Positions 36,380 through 47,480 of a stretch of 64,000 bases of DNA are shown here, piece by piece; positions within the stretch are counted from its first letter, which is position 1; every line of letters starts with the position of its first letter. This DNA comes from Ligustrum vulgare (Eukaryota > Streptophyta > Magnoliopsida > Lamiales > Oleaceae): NCBI GenBank assembly GCA_963555705.1, contig OY743190.1, forward strand, positions 14,979,501-15,043,500. Reading direction: 5' to 3'. The notes beneath the pieces were generated by a model that saw only the letters and a list, made by a program, of their open reading frames with translations, did not search any database and was not told the DNA's origin. Both the position numbers and the translations under genes were made by a program.

Positions 36380-37424
36380 ACTACTTCTAAAATGCCTTAA
36401 AAGGAGATTTTATTTTATTTTTTATTTTTATTTTTTTACCTTAAAATATTTTAATAATATCATATTAACTGGTAATTTTAATTAATGACAATTTTTAAAA
36501 TTTTATTTATTTTATAATCTTATTGTTGATAAAAAATATTTTTCATATATTTACAATCTAAACTTACTTTCCCACTAAGTCATTATTGAAGTATGATGCG
36601 TGTAAATTTTTTTTTTAAATATTAATTAATTGTATGAAAAAATAATTAATTTTTGTTCTCTAATCAATTTAAATTTTTGTTGTATTAAATTTTTACGTTG
36701 AAATTCTGAAGTGCAAATTTCTTGAGATGATCATTTGTTTATCTTTTAAGTTGGTTTATATGTATATATTTTTATCTTGTATTCGAAAATCAATTTGTTG
36801 AGCCAGAAATTTGAAGGTACCGATATCAAAATAATTTTCCTGATCAAGCATTATTCTAATTAAATATGATATGTTTTATGTTTCAAATAATCATACCTTA
36901 GTTTAGAACATAGATTAGATGCATCTCAGTTTTTCTCTGACGTTTATGATCAAATGCTATTCTGAACTCTAACTTCACATGCATGATAAACATTTTTTTA
37001 CGCCAAAATACAATTGATTTTTTTCATCTTGATTCTAAAATCTGGATAAATTTTCAAATCATATTTATCATTTTTTTCACTGCAGCAATGAATTGATTAT
37101 GAAATATTTACACACCGAAGAAAGAAATCCTCTCAACTCCAATATCTTGAATAAGGTAGCCTAAGAATACATTTTAAAAGATACAAAATTTAAAGAAGTC
37201 AACAATCAATGATTAGAATAAAGATGGTAGTATTATTGATAAGGGTATTGCGTACTTGGAAATTTAAATAATGTTTAGTGTAAATTGAGTTCAATATTGA
37301 AATTGTTTGAATTAGCACTTCGAATATTTTTTAGGTAAAGCATGTAGGAAATTTGGACAATTTTTATTTAATTTCAAAAATATATATACTTGAATAAAAA
37401 TATCATAATATCGTTAGAATATCA
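34573..37424. other. Non-coding tract ahead of a Helitron end, with exon-like scraps
   Basis: Two stretches look coding but are not recognised: 34640-34780 on + (HFRDAIRTRKLGTGSPTASK, then a second open stretch) and 35460-35610 on - (acidic: TSSTNEEEDYAAQFLSS). The rest is AT-rich with poly-A/T runs (35937, 36350) and an imperfect repeat: 35640-35990 matches 36060-36370 (TTTCATCTTTTCAATAATTTC / ATACATTTATAATCTAA wording). It may be a Helitron body that captured small gene pieces. Confidence 0.4.
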
Positions 37425-37450
37425 CGTGCATTGCACGCGTTATATACTAG
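37425..37450 (+). other. Helitron 3' terminus
   Basis: CGTGC (37425-37429) and GCACG (37433-37437) form a perfect 5-bp stem with a 3-base loop; nine bases later comes CTAG (37447-37450) followed by T. This is a well-formed Helitron 3' end. The matching 5' end (TC) was not located. Confidence 0.75.
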
Positions 37451-38286
37451 TAAGTGTAAAATAGCATATAGGGTATTATTGAAATCTCTTAATTTTTTAA
37501 GGCAGTTGGTATAATTTTCCAAAAAAAAAAAAAAAAAAAATCAAACTGGGCCCCAATATTTTTTGGGTCCTAAGCACAGGCCTGCTGTGCCTATGATCAG
37601 GTCCGACCATGAGTCTGTTATGAAAAGGTGGAATTGTGGAAGATGATCAAATAAAAGAAAGGCATCAAGTGTGAGTTTTGGAAGAGAGCAATCAGGCTAA
37701 GTATGAGTTTCAGAAAAGAATGTTGTGTAATAGTAGAAAACTTGAAGAAAAAAAAAAAGGTTTTATATGAATTTTGTATGGTCTTCTTCCTTTTAATAAT
37801 TACCCCATTGAAATTTCAAATGAGATTCGGAAAAATTAAAGATATATTTGTTCTATTAGAGACGTTCATACAAAAGTATATATGGATCGAGTTACTCCAC
37901 TGGGAGATGGATGTAACAATCGATCTTTCGCTCTAGATCTCGAAATAATAATCCTCGTGAATAAGCTCAACTAATGTTAATTGATGATTGAACAACTCCA
38001 CTTAATAATCAAATAGTGTATGGGAATGAAACTCTTAAGTTTCTATAAGTGGTGTTGGAACCACATAATTGGAACTTCTTCATCTGGACGCAAATGACGA
38101 TTTTAAAACACGTAAAAGAAAATACTTTTAAACGCGTTAACAAAAATCATGTTCAGAAAACATGATTCGAGAGAGTTTTCTTAACATTTTTGTTTAATTG
38201 ACACAATGAATTGGCATCACAAGTACAATGAACCATTCAAAGTTCATTTTTGCAATTGGGCACTTAAAGGAGTTCAGTTCTGCTCT
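37451..38286. other. Intergenic DNA
   Basis: A poly-A run at 37521-37540 is followed by GGGCCCCAATATTTTTTGGG and related words seen in degraded plant repeats. No gene is supported; the 77-residue frame at 37703 has no family signal. Confidence 0.45.
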
Positions 38287-38443
38287 CCCAAAATAGTGTT
38301 TCCTTAGCTGTCCATCCAATTAAAATTGTAGACGTATAAATGCCAACAAACAAATTTTAAATCTACAAAAACAGTTACATTCAAAAGTGACGATTTGTAT
38401 AATTTTAATTGGATGAACAGCTAATGAGACACCATTTTAGGAC
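38287..38443. mobile_element. Fold-back MITE next to the LTP pseudogene
   Basis: The left arm (AAAATAGTGTTTCCTTAGCTG..., 38290-38332) is an imperfect inverted repeat of the right arm (38398-38440, ...CAGCTAATGAGACACCATTTT), about 45 bp each. Relatives of its right half lie upstream of both other LTP genes (about 3145-3215 and 20395-20480), so the family was already in the ancestral LTP promoter. Confidence 0.6.
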
Positions 38444-38771
38444 AGCGGATCTAGACTCCATAAACTAAGCATCTTCTAACCAACTATAAACCCTGCAACC
38501 ACTTAATTAAATATTATACAAAACTGGGCACTTAATATTGATTTTTCTGGTAACAACACACAATTACACTAATATCTCTGACAAAAATCTCCCTAAATTC
38601 TTGTTACAGATCAGAACCATTCATGTCACAGCCTGTATTTGGAAAAGTCAGTTGCCTTGGCTATTCGAACCCCTACTAATTGTTCTCACCACATTCCCAG
38701 TATAAATCGGGTCCATGACCTACACCATTTCAACTCATCATATACACTCAATATTATTGGCAAAACCAACG

Positions 38772-39240
38772 ATGCGGTGGTTTGTTGCGGTGCTGTTCTT
38801 GGTCGTGCTCGTGCTCGTGTTGGCTAGCCACCGCGCCAATAGGGTGATTCAGTGCGACGACTTGTTTTCATGGATGGCTCCATGTGATATATTTGATTTG
38901 GGTGACGATACGGCACCGAGCGTTCCATGCTGTAACGCGGTACGAGGTGTAGACCTAGTAGCCATGACGTCACATCCGGAGCTTAAGGCCATTTGCTAGT
39001 GTTTTAAAGAGATTGCACTGTCTTTCCCTGTCAACTTGACGAAAGCCCAGTAACTCCCCGGCCTCTGCCAAGTCAAACTTAATCTAACACTCGATCCAAA
39101 TGTTGACTGTGACCGGTATCATTCTTGATTTCTTTCGTATCTAAGACATGCGCGGAAATGAATTATGTTTTTACTATTCTTGAATCATATACTGATTTTT
39201 TTTTCTTGTTAATTTTGGCAATTATAAACGCAGCTTTTGA
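38772..39240 (+). pseudogene. Lipid transfer protein pseudogene
   Basis: A third LTP, more diverged. ATG at 38772 starts a signal peptide with a long Val/Leu core (VLFLVVLVLVLA). Cysteines QC, PC, PCC, IC-x-C, LC and DC follow in nsLTP order, but the X of the CXC motif is a TAG stop (38997-38999) and a second stop TAA (39051-39053) replaces Gln in KAQ-LP. An intron donor follows DCDR at 39116; an acceptor CAG at 39231-39233 leads at once to a stop (39238-39240), so the tail seen in the other two genes is missing. Not able to make a full protein. Confidence 0.8.
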
Positions 39241-39289
39241 AGGAAGTTGATGGACATGTGGACATAATGATGTCATAAATAAGGATAGT

Positions 39290-39901
39290 GATGAACAATA
39301 ATTCAATTTCCACCTTGAGCACGACTACAGAGATATACCCCGACCACAGTCAAACGTGTCGAGAGAAGACCTCCACCTCGAGCACTACAAACCCCCCCCC
39401 CCCGAGGATTGACTATCCCCGAGGACACATGTTCCTTCAACTTGTGCGTAATGTCCTCGGGGTACAAGGTGCTCGGGGATGACTCGTCTCTGTCATCGGA
39501 CATGACCTGATCTAACGCCTGGGACATAGTCCAAAAAGGACTCATCCCCTTTAGAATCCTATTTAGGGTTTGCAACCTCTTCCCTAAAAAGTAGGAAGAT
39601 GATTCCTAACAGGACTCATGCAATGCAGGTATTTCAGTCATATTACAATTCGTCCATATATCTCTATAAATATATGGCATTCAATCATAATCCAAGTACA
39701 AAATTATCTCTACAATTTATAACCTATTGCATAAATTTTCTCCTTCCTCTTTACTAACTTAAGCATTGGAGGGGTGATGAGGACATACCTCCTTGCCTTT
39801 ATTGCAGGTATTCGGAGATCTAGATCGTGCTTGTTTACTGTCCAAGCTCGGAATATTCCAAGTGCGATTTTTAGCATCATCATTGGCGCCATCTGTGGGA
39901 A
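39290..39901 (+). other. 5' LTR remnant and primer binding site of the Tat element
   Basis: GC-rich U3-like part with repeated CTCGGGG/CCCCGAG words, a TATA-like CTCTATAAATATATGG at 39662-39677, and the LTR/leader junction TTGGCGCCATCTGTGGGA (39883-39900), which is the primer-site wording of Tat-type elements. Confidence 0.7.
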
Positions 39902-40221
39902 TCATGACTAGAATCCATGGTTAATACACGTTCTGGACCCACAAGCAAACTTGCTGCTCATGATCACTTCGTTGGGCGGGGAGTAGGTACCCCAAGCAAT
40001 ACCACCAAACCAATCCACGCTACCAGGAAATCAGACATCACACCCCCAACCTGTTGCTGATACTCGGCAGCTTTGGAGGAACTTCGTCAACAAGTCGCTA
40101 CACTTACACAACTTCTCACACAGTAGACCAGTGAGGTACACCAATGCCCAAGGAGGGGAACGCTTAACGGGCCCAGCCGCAAAACCATGCACCTAACACT
40201 GTTAGGGCAAGTACTTCGGGA

Positions 40222-41262
40222 TTGCCACCTTGGCCACCAAACGTAATGAGTTCAAGAACTATGGTAATGCACCTTGCCGAGCTTGTAAGAATTATTCAAG
40301 AGGGAATATCTGCAGGTATACGAGAAAATGCTCAGGCCCCACCAGGTTTCACCCCCAAACACTCCATTCACTCCAGAGGTTTTGGTCTTTCCCCTACCAG
40401 AAAGGTTCAAGTTCCCGAGGATAAAAGAGTACGATGGTACAACCGATTCAGTAAATCATCTCAATATATACACTGACATCATGAATCTATAAGTTGCCCC
40501 CGATCAAGTTATGTGCAAGGCATTTCCTCATACTTTGACAAGTGTTGCTAGGGATTGGTTCTCAACCCTTGAACTGAACTCCATTCCGACATTCGCAGAC
40601 CTTGCTAATAAATTCTCAGCCTTCTTTGCGAGTAATAAGCGTATAAGGAAAACAGCTACTTCGCTCATGAGACTTAGCCAAGGACAGAATGAGACATTGC
40701 GTGAATTCATGACCAGGTTCAACGCAGAAAGGCTACATATTCACGACCTCCATATTTCTACTACAGTATCCACTCTTACTTATGCTGTGAGGTGTGAGTC
40801 CTTCAAGATGTCCCTCTCGAAGACATCGCCCAAATCTGTGACTGGACTTCTTACTTGGGGTGAGAAGTACGTAAACATGGAGGAACCAATGTATCCGAGA
40901 AAGAGTGATACAACCCCCAAAAATCTGAACGTAAGGACAGCAGAAACGACCGGAAGAGATAGCGTGATGACAGCTTAAAGTAGGGGCGTGATCGTGATGA
41001 TTGGGGGAAAGCAAGGACAGAACAATCGTCGTCTTTCACTCCGTTGAACACTCCTCGGGATGACATCCTTATGGAGATCAAGGATATGAAGGAGCTGAAA
41101 TGGCCAGCAAGAATAAGGTCACCATCGGATACACGTGACAAGAGCAAGTACTGTGATTTTCATCGTGATCTTGGGCATGCCACAGAAGCTTGCTATGCAT
41201 TACAGGGAGAAATAGAAGCTCAATATCAAGAGGGGTTTTCTGAAAACATACGTGGGGAATGA
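40222..41262 (+). pseudogene. Tat-lineage gag, broken
   Basis: The capsid-type retrotransposon gag domain reads KEYDGTTDSVNHLNIYTDIM (about 40421-40480) in one frame, a stop, then 40511-40978 with RDWFSTLELNSIPTFADLAN and FMTRFNAERLHIHDL. The C-terminal part (41044-41262) has KYCDFHRDLGHATEAC, an arrangement of Cys/His that the Tat group carries in place of a classical knuckle. Gag packages the element RNA in virus-like particles. Stops at 40492 and 40976 and frame changes break it. Confidence 0.8.
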
Positions 41263-42190
41263 TAAACGGCAGAAGCGTGACCATGAGCAGGATCAGCCAC
41301 CAAGGAATAATAAACCTACGGCTGTAACAAGCAATGTTATTATTGGTGGGACAGCTTTAGGTACAGACTCACAAAATGGGCACAAAATATATGCCAGGCA
41401 GTCCTCGGGGGTTGGGCGTGTTTATCATCCAGACATCACATTTGGGTCGGACGATATGGAAGGAGTGATCACTCCTCATGATGCCGCTATGGTAGTTACA
41501 ACAATGATAGATAACTATGAGGTGAAGAGAATTCTGGTTGACAATGGAAGAGCAGCTAATGTGTTATCGCATGATGCTTTCATTAAAATGGGGATATCAG
41601 CAAGCTGCCTGATGCCTATCAGGACTCCCCTACAAGGATTCGGGGGGAGTGTTATCACGCCTGAAGGCACCATCGAGCTTCCTTTAACGTTGGGAATAGA
41701 CCCCAGGCAGGTGACAGAAATTACAATGCTTCATGTTGTGCGAGATCCGATGACATACAACGCAATCCTAGGCAGACCACTGCTGAACAGGATCAAAGCA
41801 ATAGTGTCGACATTCCATCTCGCCATGAAATTTCCGACGGCAGAAGGTGTAGGGGTTGTTCGGGGAGATAAAATAGTAGCAAGGCAGTGTTATGTTACGA
41901 GTGTTAAGAATCTCCCAGCTGAAGTTGCGCAGGTCCAGGCAATGGAGCCAGACCTCGAGCACCGTGGTAGGCTCTCACCAGTTGAGGAATTATTGGAGAT
42001 CGAGGTCGGGCCGGGGAAGAATGTCTTCATTGGTCGGGATCTCGATGATGGTCTGAAATCAGTACTCACGCAGTGTTTGAGGGAAAACATTGATGTGTTT
42101 TCTTGGAGTGTTGAGGACATGCCTGGGGTAGAGCCCGAGGTCGCAGCGCATAGGTTGAATGTAAACCCAGATGCACGACCCGTAAAATAA
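41252..42190 (+). pseudogene. Tat-lineage aspartic protease region
   Basis: The longest open frame of the element (312 codons). The retropepsin active site is at RILVDNGRAANVLSHDAF (41531-41584), DNG as usual in the Tat group, with the second conserved block MTYNAILGRPLLNRIKA (41751-41801). The end (VAAHRLNVNPDARPVK) is the start of the RT region, after which TAA (42188-42190) stops it; RT continues in the same frame. Protease cuts the polyprotein. Its frame overlaps the end of gag by a few codons, so a frameshift lies there. Confidence 0.8.
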
Positions 42191-45183
42191 AGGAAGAGAC
42201 AGTTTGCTCCTAATCGTCGAATTGTGATCCACGAAGAGATTGGCAAGCTCTTAAAGGCAGGATTCATCAGGGAGGTTCAATACCCAGACTAGCTTGCAAA
42301 TGTGGTCTTGGTAAAGAAAAGCAATGGCGAGTGGCGAGTTTGCATGGACTATACAGATATGAACAATGTATGCCCCAAGGACAGCTATCTACACCACGGA
42401 TTGACAACCTCGTGGATAGCACTTCGGGCCACAGGTTGTACGACTTCCTTGACACCTTTTCAGGTTACCACCAAATCCCAATGGCAGAGGATGACCAGAA
42501 AAAACATCGTTCATGACTGATTCGACGATATATTGTTATAATGTCATGCCCTTTGGCTTAAAGAATGCATAAGCAAATTACCAAAGGTTGATAAAGAAGG
42601 TGTTTGCAGGTTTGATTGGGAAAAACATTGAATCATATGTTGATGACATGGTTTTCAAAAGCACATAGACCAATGAACACATTCATGACCTCGAGGAGGT
42701 GTTCTCCACACTCAGAAAGTACAAGATGAAGCTGAATCCGTCTAAGTGTGTGTTCGGGGTGTCTTCTGCAAAGTTCTTGGGCTTCATGATCACTCATTAG
42801 GGTATAGAGGCCAACCCTGATAAAATACAAGCTCTGATTTTCATGGAGTCTCCCAAGAGCAGAAAGGATGTTCAGAAGCTGACAAGTCAAGTAGCAGCGC
42901 TTAACAGGTTCATGTCAAGAGCAGCTGACAAGTGTTTTCCCTTTTTTAAAATACTTAGGGGAAATAAAATTTTTGAATGGAATTAGGAGTGTGAGCAAGC
43001 GCTACAACATCTGAAAAATCCCTAGCAATGCCTCCTGTGCTTACAAAACCAAGCCCAGGAGACATGCTATCCTTGTACCCGGTTGTTTCTCAAAATGCAG
43101 TAAGCTCGGTTCTTGTTAAGGAGGTGGGTCAAGCCCAACAACCCGTATATTATGTCAGCAAAGTCCTCCTTGACACCGAAACCCGTTACACCCTTGCAGA
43201 ACAGTTTCCGTTGGCACTAGTTGTAGCTTCCAGGAAATTATGGTAGTACTTCCAATCACATTCAATCATGGTACTTACTAATCTGCCCATGAAACATATA
43301 CTTCAGAAGCCCGATGTATCAGGAAAACTGCTCAAATTGGCCATTAAACTTGGTGAATTTGATATTGAGCTCAAGCCCCTACCCTCGATAAAGGAACAGG
43401 CCTTGGTGGAATTTATTGCAGAGCTTACACCAAAGCCTCGTGGGCTAGTGAATAGCCCGAACATTCCCGATTGCTGCTGGGAATTTTTTGTGGAAGGAGC
43501 ATCCAACTCCTCTGGCTCGGGCTCGGGTGCAGGAGTCATAATAATAATCCCGGACAGGCAGGTTGAAATACAATGCGCTTTGAGGTTTGAATTTGAAACA
43601 ACAAATAACGAAGCAGAGTACGAAGCCGTCATCATCGGGCTTGAGGTTGCTTATGGCCTTGAACTCTATCATATAAAGGTATTCAGTGACTCCAAGCTGG
43701 TGGTTGGAAAAATCGATGGCACATTTGAGAGGAAAGAGGAAAAAATGAGTTTATACTGCCTTCATGTTCATGACCTCCAGAGGATGTTCAAGAGTTGTGA
43801 GATTTTGAAAATACCTCGATCGGAAAATATCAAAGCCGATTCAATTTCTAGACTTTTATTCATGAGCGTTAACAATCTTGAAAGAACAGTTCATATGAAA
43901 TATGTGTCACAGCCCAGCATTGCCCCGAAGCCTGTTGTCATGGACATTGATCACGAGCCATCATGGATGGACCCTATAATCAAGTTTATAACTGATGGAT
44001 GTCTCCCAGATGATCAGAAGGAGGCCAGAACCATCAAGCAAAGAGCAGCCAATTACTGCATGATAAGTGGAGTTCTTTTTCGGATGAGTTTTACACTTCC
44101 CTACCTCAAATGCCTTAAAGCCTCAGAAGTTGCTCAAGCTCTTACAGAAGTACATGAAGGCATGTGTGTGAATCATCAGGGTGCAAGGTCATTAGCCTAC
44201 AAACTCCTCAGATATGGGTACTATTGGGCGACCATGAGGATAGATGCAATGGATTATGTGAAGAGGTGTGAAAAGTGTCAGAGGCATGGGAATATTATAC
44301 ACAAACCAGCTGAGGAACAAACTCCTGTTCAATGCTTAGGGCCATTTGAATAGTGGGGAATCGACATCCTTGGTCCTTTTCCCCTAGCACGGGGACAGCT
44401 GAAGTTCATAGCAGTGGTAGTGGAATACTTCACTAAGTGGGTGGAGGCAGAGCCCCTAGCAACAATTTCAAAGCCCAAACTAAGGTCTTTCGTTTGAAAA
44501 TCCATTATATGCAGGTTTGGCCTCCCAAGAGTATTGATAACAGACAATGGCGACAGTTCGACAACGTGCAGTTTAAGAATTTCTGTGCAAATCTACATAT
44601 TGACCATCGTCTGACATCGGTTGCACATCCCCCAGAGTAATGGGCTCGCAGAAGAACATGATAATACTCCAAGACCTTCGTACGAGGACAGGAGATGCCT
44701 GGGGGTCTTGTCCTGATGAACTACCGGCCATACTTTTGTCATACAGAACCTCACATTGTACAGCTACTGGAGAAACTCCATTCATGCTTTCTTTCGGGAT
44801 AGAGGGGACAATTCCCATTTAAGTAGGCATACCAAGTTACATGCGTCTTTTCCGAAATTTGGAGGAAGAAGGTACAGGCGAACGCCTTGACCTGCTAGAA
44901 GAAGTTCTTGAATAGGCTAGCACAAAGATAGCATTTTATCAGAGCAAGACAGCTAAACACTTCAATAGCAGGGTCAACCCGAGAAGGTTTAGAGCAGGAG
45001 ACCTCGAGCTAAGGAAAGTGGAAGCAGCTGGCCATCCCTCGGGAAAACTTGGTCCTGCTTGGGAAGGACCTTATGAAGTCATACGCCAGACCCGAGGTGC
45101 ATCATACAGTCTTCGAGATCTTACAGGAACACCACTTCCAAGATCTTGGAACGCAGACAACCTGAAAATCTACTACAAGTAGC
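42191..45183 (+). pseudogene. Tat-lineage RT, RNase H and integrase, broken
   Basis: RT: LVKKSNGEWRVCMDYTDMNN (42310-42369), a frame change near 42395, SGYHQIPMAEDDQKK (42466-42510), NVMPFGLKNA (42541-42570) and the catalytic YVDDM (42635-42649). RNase H: the first catalytic Asp is Glu (FVEGASNSSGSGSGAGV, 43484-43534), then NNEAEYEAVIIGLE (43603-43644) and FSDSKLVV (43682-43705). Integrase: zinc-binding part with VHEGMCVNHQG and KRCEKCQRHG (44151-44289), WGIDILGPFP (44354-44383) and later VNPRRFRAGDLELR-like text around 44973-45015. In-frame stops include TAG at 42289, 42666, 42798, 42984 and 44351, many explained by CAG-to-TAG or TGG-to-TAG. The last part ends NLKIYYK, TAG 45181-45183. Confidence 0.85.
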
Positions 45184-45331
45184 AAAACCGAGCTTTGTAG
45201 TTGGCCCTTTTTTAATTTTCTCTGCACTTTACTTTCAGTTTAATTTCATTTCTGACCTGCGCGCCATCTTTTATTTCTGCAAAAACATCTGTAAATAAAA
45301 GAAATATTTCTCCAATCATTGTGTTTAAATC

Positions 45332-45515
45332 AAAGTCTTGCCCACGAGTAAGCACTTGAAAGCCTTCCCCACGAGGATGCACTCAAAGCCTTGCCCATGA
45401 GCAAGCACTCGAAAGCCTTCCCCACGAGCAAGTACTCAAAGTCTTGCCCACGAGCAAGCACTCGAAAGCCTTCCCCATGAGGAAGCACTCAAAGCCTTGC
45501 CAATATGCGAGCACC
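45332..45515. repeat. 26/27-bp tandem array with 53-bp period
   Basis: Six full units and part of a seventh, starting AAAGYCTTGCCCACGAG or AAAGCCTTCCCCACGAG. Units alternate between a 27-bp G form (ending CTTG/CTCG) and a 26-bp C form (ending CTC), so the higher-order period is 53 bp, repeated three times. It lies between the end of pol and the purine tract of the Tat element, a place where Tat/Ogre elements often carry tandem repeats. Confidence 0.9.
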
Positions 45516-45699
45516 ATAACGGCTCACCCGAACCATTCCTCGAAAACCATCCCCGAGCATCATCAATAATTCTTGCCTCATAGCTATAGCCCGTAATGAT
45601 CGGGGCTCATTAATGCTCGGGGGAAAATAGCCTACATTATAGCTACATATTGTACAGTTCGGGGTTAATATGTTGAACAACTACATTAACCACGTTCGA

Positions 45700-46598
45700 G
45701 GTTAATACATGATCATTTAAATTAATTTTGTTCATGCTAGTCACTGCTCATACATTAATTGTATTAGCTTTCTCGAGTAATTTTCCCAATTTAATGGCAG
45801 AGATTTTGATGAAGTGATACGAATGGCAAACAACAGACGGCATGTTAGCTCTGTATGCTCGATTTGGACTGTCACGTGCATCTCAAGGATTTCTTCATTC
45901 AATGTTGCGTGCTTGAATGTTGAGTGCTTATGTGGCTCTTCCTAGTAGGTTCTCTTTCTCGCAGTTCTTACCAATTAAATTTAATTTTCTCTTCAAATTG
46001 TTTGGGCATTTATTTATTGCAACAACTTAATCTATATAAGTAAGTATCAGTTTTTATTTTTCTTAGTTTTTACTAGGTACACATTCAAACAGTATTATCA
46101 ATACTTACACTCGACGAAAATTCGTGCAACCCACGACTAATACTAGTATTGATAAAAGACTCTTCTTTTTATTCAAAAAACATGAAAAATATAATTTCAT
46201 AAGTTAATAACACTAGAACTTAAATGCTTTGTTTGACATATTTTTATTGATCAAATAGCATTTTATCCTAACATTTTTGTGAATCAACAATGACTATAAT
46301 GTATCTCTATCTACTTTAATTTAGATATTTATAAGTTAGAAAGCCTGATTATAAAAAAAACATCACATTCTATCCTTACAAACAAAAAGAAGTTATCAAG
46401 ATTTTTATTTTTATTATTATTTTCTATATATTTGACTGCTGATCTGCATTCTTGTTACATAATTATATATGAATAATTCTACACAGACATGCCAAACTGA
46501 CATTTTTAATTGACATGTTGAGGTGGCATCGCATGTGGAAAAATAAGCGGGCCTGCTGTTAATTAAAAAATGGAAAACTTGCTTTAAATATGACATAA
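45700..46598. other. Intergenic DNA
   Basis: AT-rich; no gene, no LTR matching the Tat element and no clear transposon end was found. Confidence 0.45.
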
Positions 46599-46626
46599 CT
46601 AGTTTTACCACCCGTGTGATGCACGG
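46599..46626 (-). other. Helitron 3' terminus, minus strand
   Basis: On + the order is A, CTAG (46599-46602), nine bases, CCGTG (46612-46616), loop, CACGG (46622-46626). Read on the minus strand this is a 5-bp hairpin followed by CTAG and T, a well-formed Helitron 3' end. Confidence 0.8.
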
Positions 46627-47300
46627 TATTAGATATAAAAAAGAATATTATATTACAATAATTAATCGAGACAATCATAGGACTATAACATCAATAGTAT
46701 ATAATCAACAATCTTCCAAATTTATTCTCAACAGATTTATTATCTCAATATACTTCATAATTGTAGACTTAATATTTGTCTACGAAATTAAAAGATTCAT
46801 CCATGGCCTATTAGCAATGGAAAATGAAAAGAAATAATTTAGCTCTAGCTTAAAACCCATTATTGCAAATCTCATATTTCTCCAAACTTATTTTCAACCA
46901 TACATTATCGGATAAAATAATTTCACATGTAAATTCAAAAATAATCCTACTTTTTAACCACATTCTCCAAAAAATCACAACTATAAATTCTATTTTTCCA
47001 GAAACTGTAGCTCAATCAAAACCCTTAACATAAATCCAAGCAAATAATAACGTTTCCTCACCTGAGAAATTTACATTTCAAGTAAAAATAAAAATTTAAC
47101 TGGATTCATAGACTTCTAATTTCGTGGATCAAAATAATACTGAAAAAAAGAAATGTACTTATTAATACAGGCTATCCAGCCATAGGTTAAGACAATTTTC
47201 TACACCAAACATAAATATTAACCTTTTTGGTTGGCTCTTGAATTTCCAGAGTTTTCGCATGTGAGTCCAAAGACAGTTTCTACACCAAACATAGATAATA
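46627..47300. other. Helitron-proximal non-coding DNA
   Basis: AT-rich, no coding signal in either strand that I can name. Confidence 0.4.
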
Positions 47301-47307
47301 AATGTAC

Positions 47308-47480
47308 CATGTAGAGCCAACATGTATAAAATTTACCCATAGCAAAAGTCACAGTCTAGTTTCCTCCATTAGCACAAACATTATCTTCCCATTTTGACTC
47401 AATCTTGTCCTCGAAACAGTGGAAGTCAGCTTCAACTTCCAACTTGCTTGGATGGCCAGTGTTATTGTCTAAGCTACAAG
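47308..47480 (-). pseudogene. Captured eIF4E exon fragment
   Basis: On the minus strand one frame reads [18 protein letters not shown], then [18 protein letters not shown], a stop, TVTF, and CWLY. Plant eIF4E/eIF(iso)4E has YNNxHHPSKLxxGADFxCFKxxIEPKWEDPxCANGGKWTxxF at this place, including the second cap-region tryptophan block. eIF4E binds the mRNA 5' cap to start translation. Here the Trp after CANGG(K) is TAG, a W-to-stop change, so the fragment is dead as protein. It corresponds to the second coding exon; nothing of exon 1 or the C-terminal part is visible nearby. Confidence 0.88.

Larger units (their letters stand above)
39290..45690 (+). mobile_element. Ty3/gypsy retrotransposon, Tat lineage, decayed
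   Basis: A 5' LTR remnant and primer region (39290-39901) are followed by gag, protease, RT, RNase H and integrase in the order of Ty3/gypsy, all broken, then a 3' non-coding part with a tandem array and a purine tract GCTCGGGGGAAAA (45617-45629). DNG instead of D[ST]G in the protease and the GAG motif KYCDFHRDLGHATEAC point to the Tat/Ogre-related group. No 3' LTR homologous to 39290-39883 was found, so the right end is deleted; the left border is also uncertain. Confidence 0.85.

Noticed and set aside
42302..42520. Alternative overlapping frames in the RT region as separate small genes
   Set aside because: They are the two halves of one RT domain broken by a frameshift.
45332..45515. CRISPR-like array
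   Set aside because: Units are contiguous without unique spacers; it is a plain tandem repeat in the Tat element.
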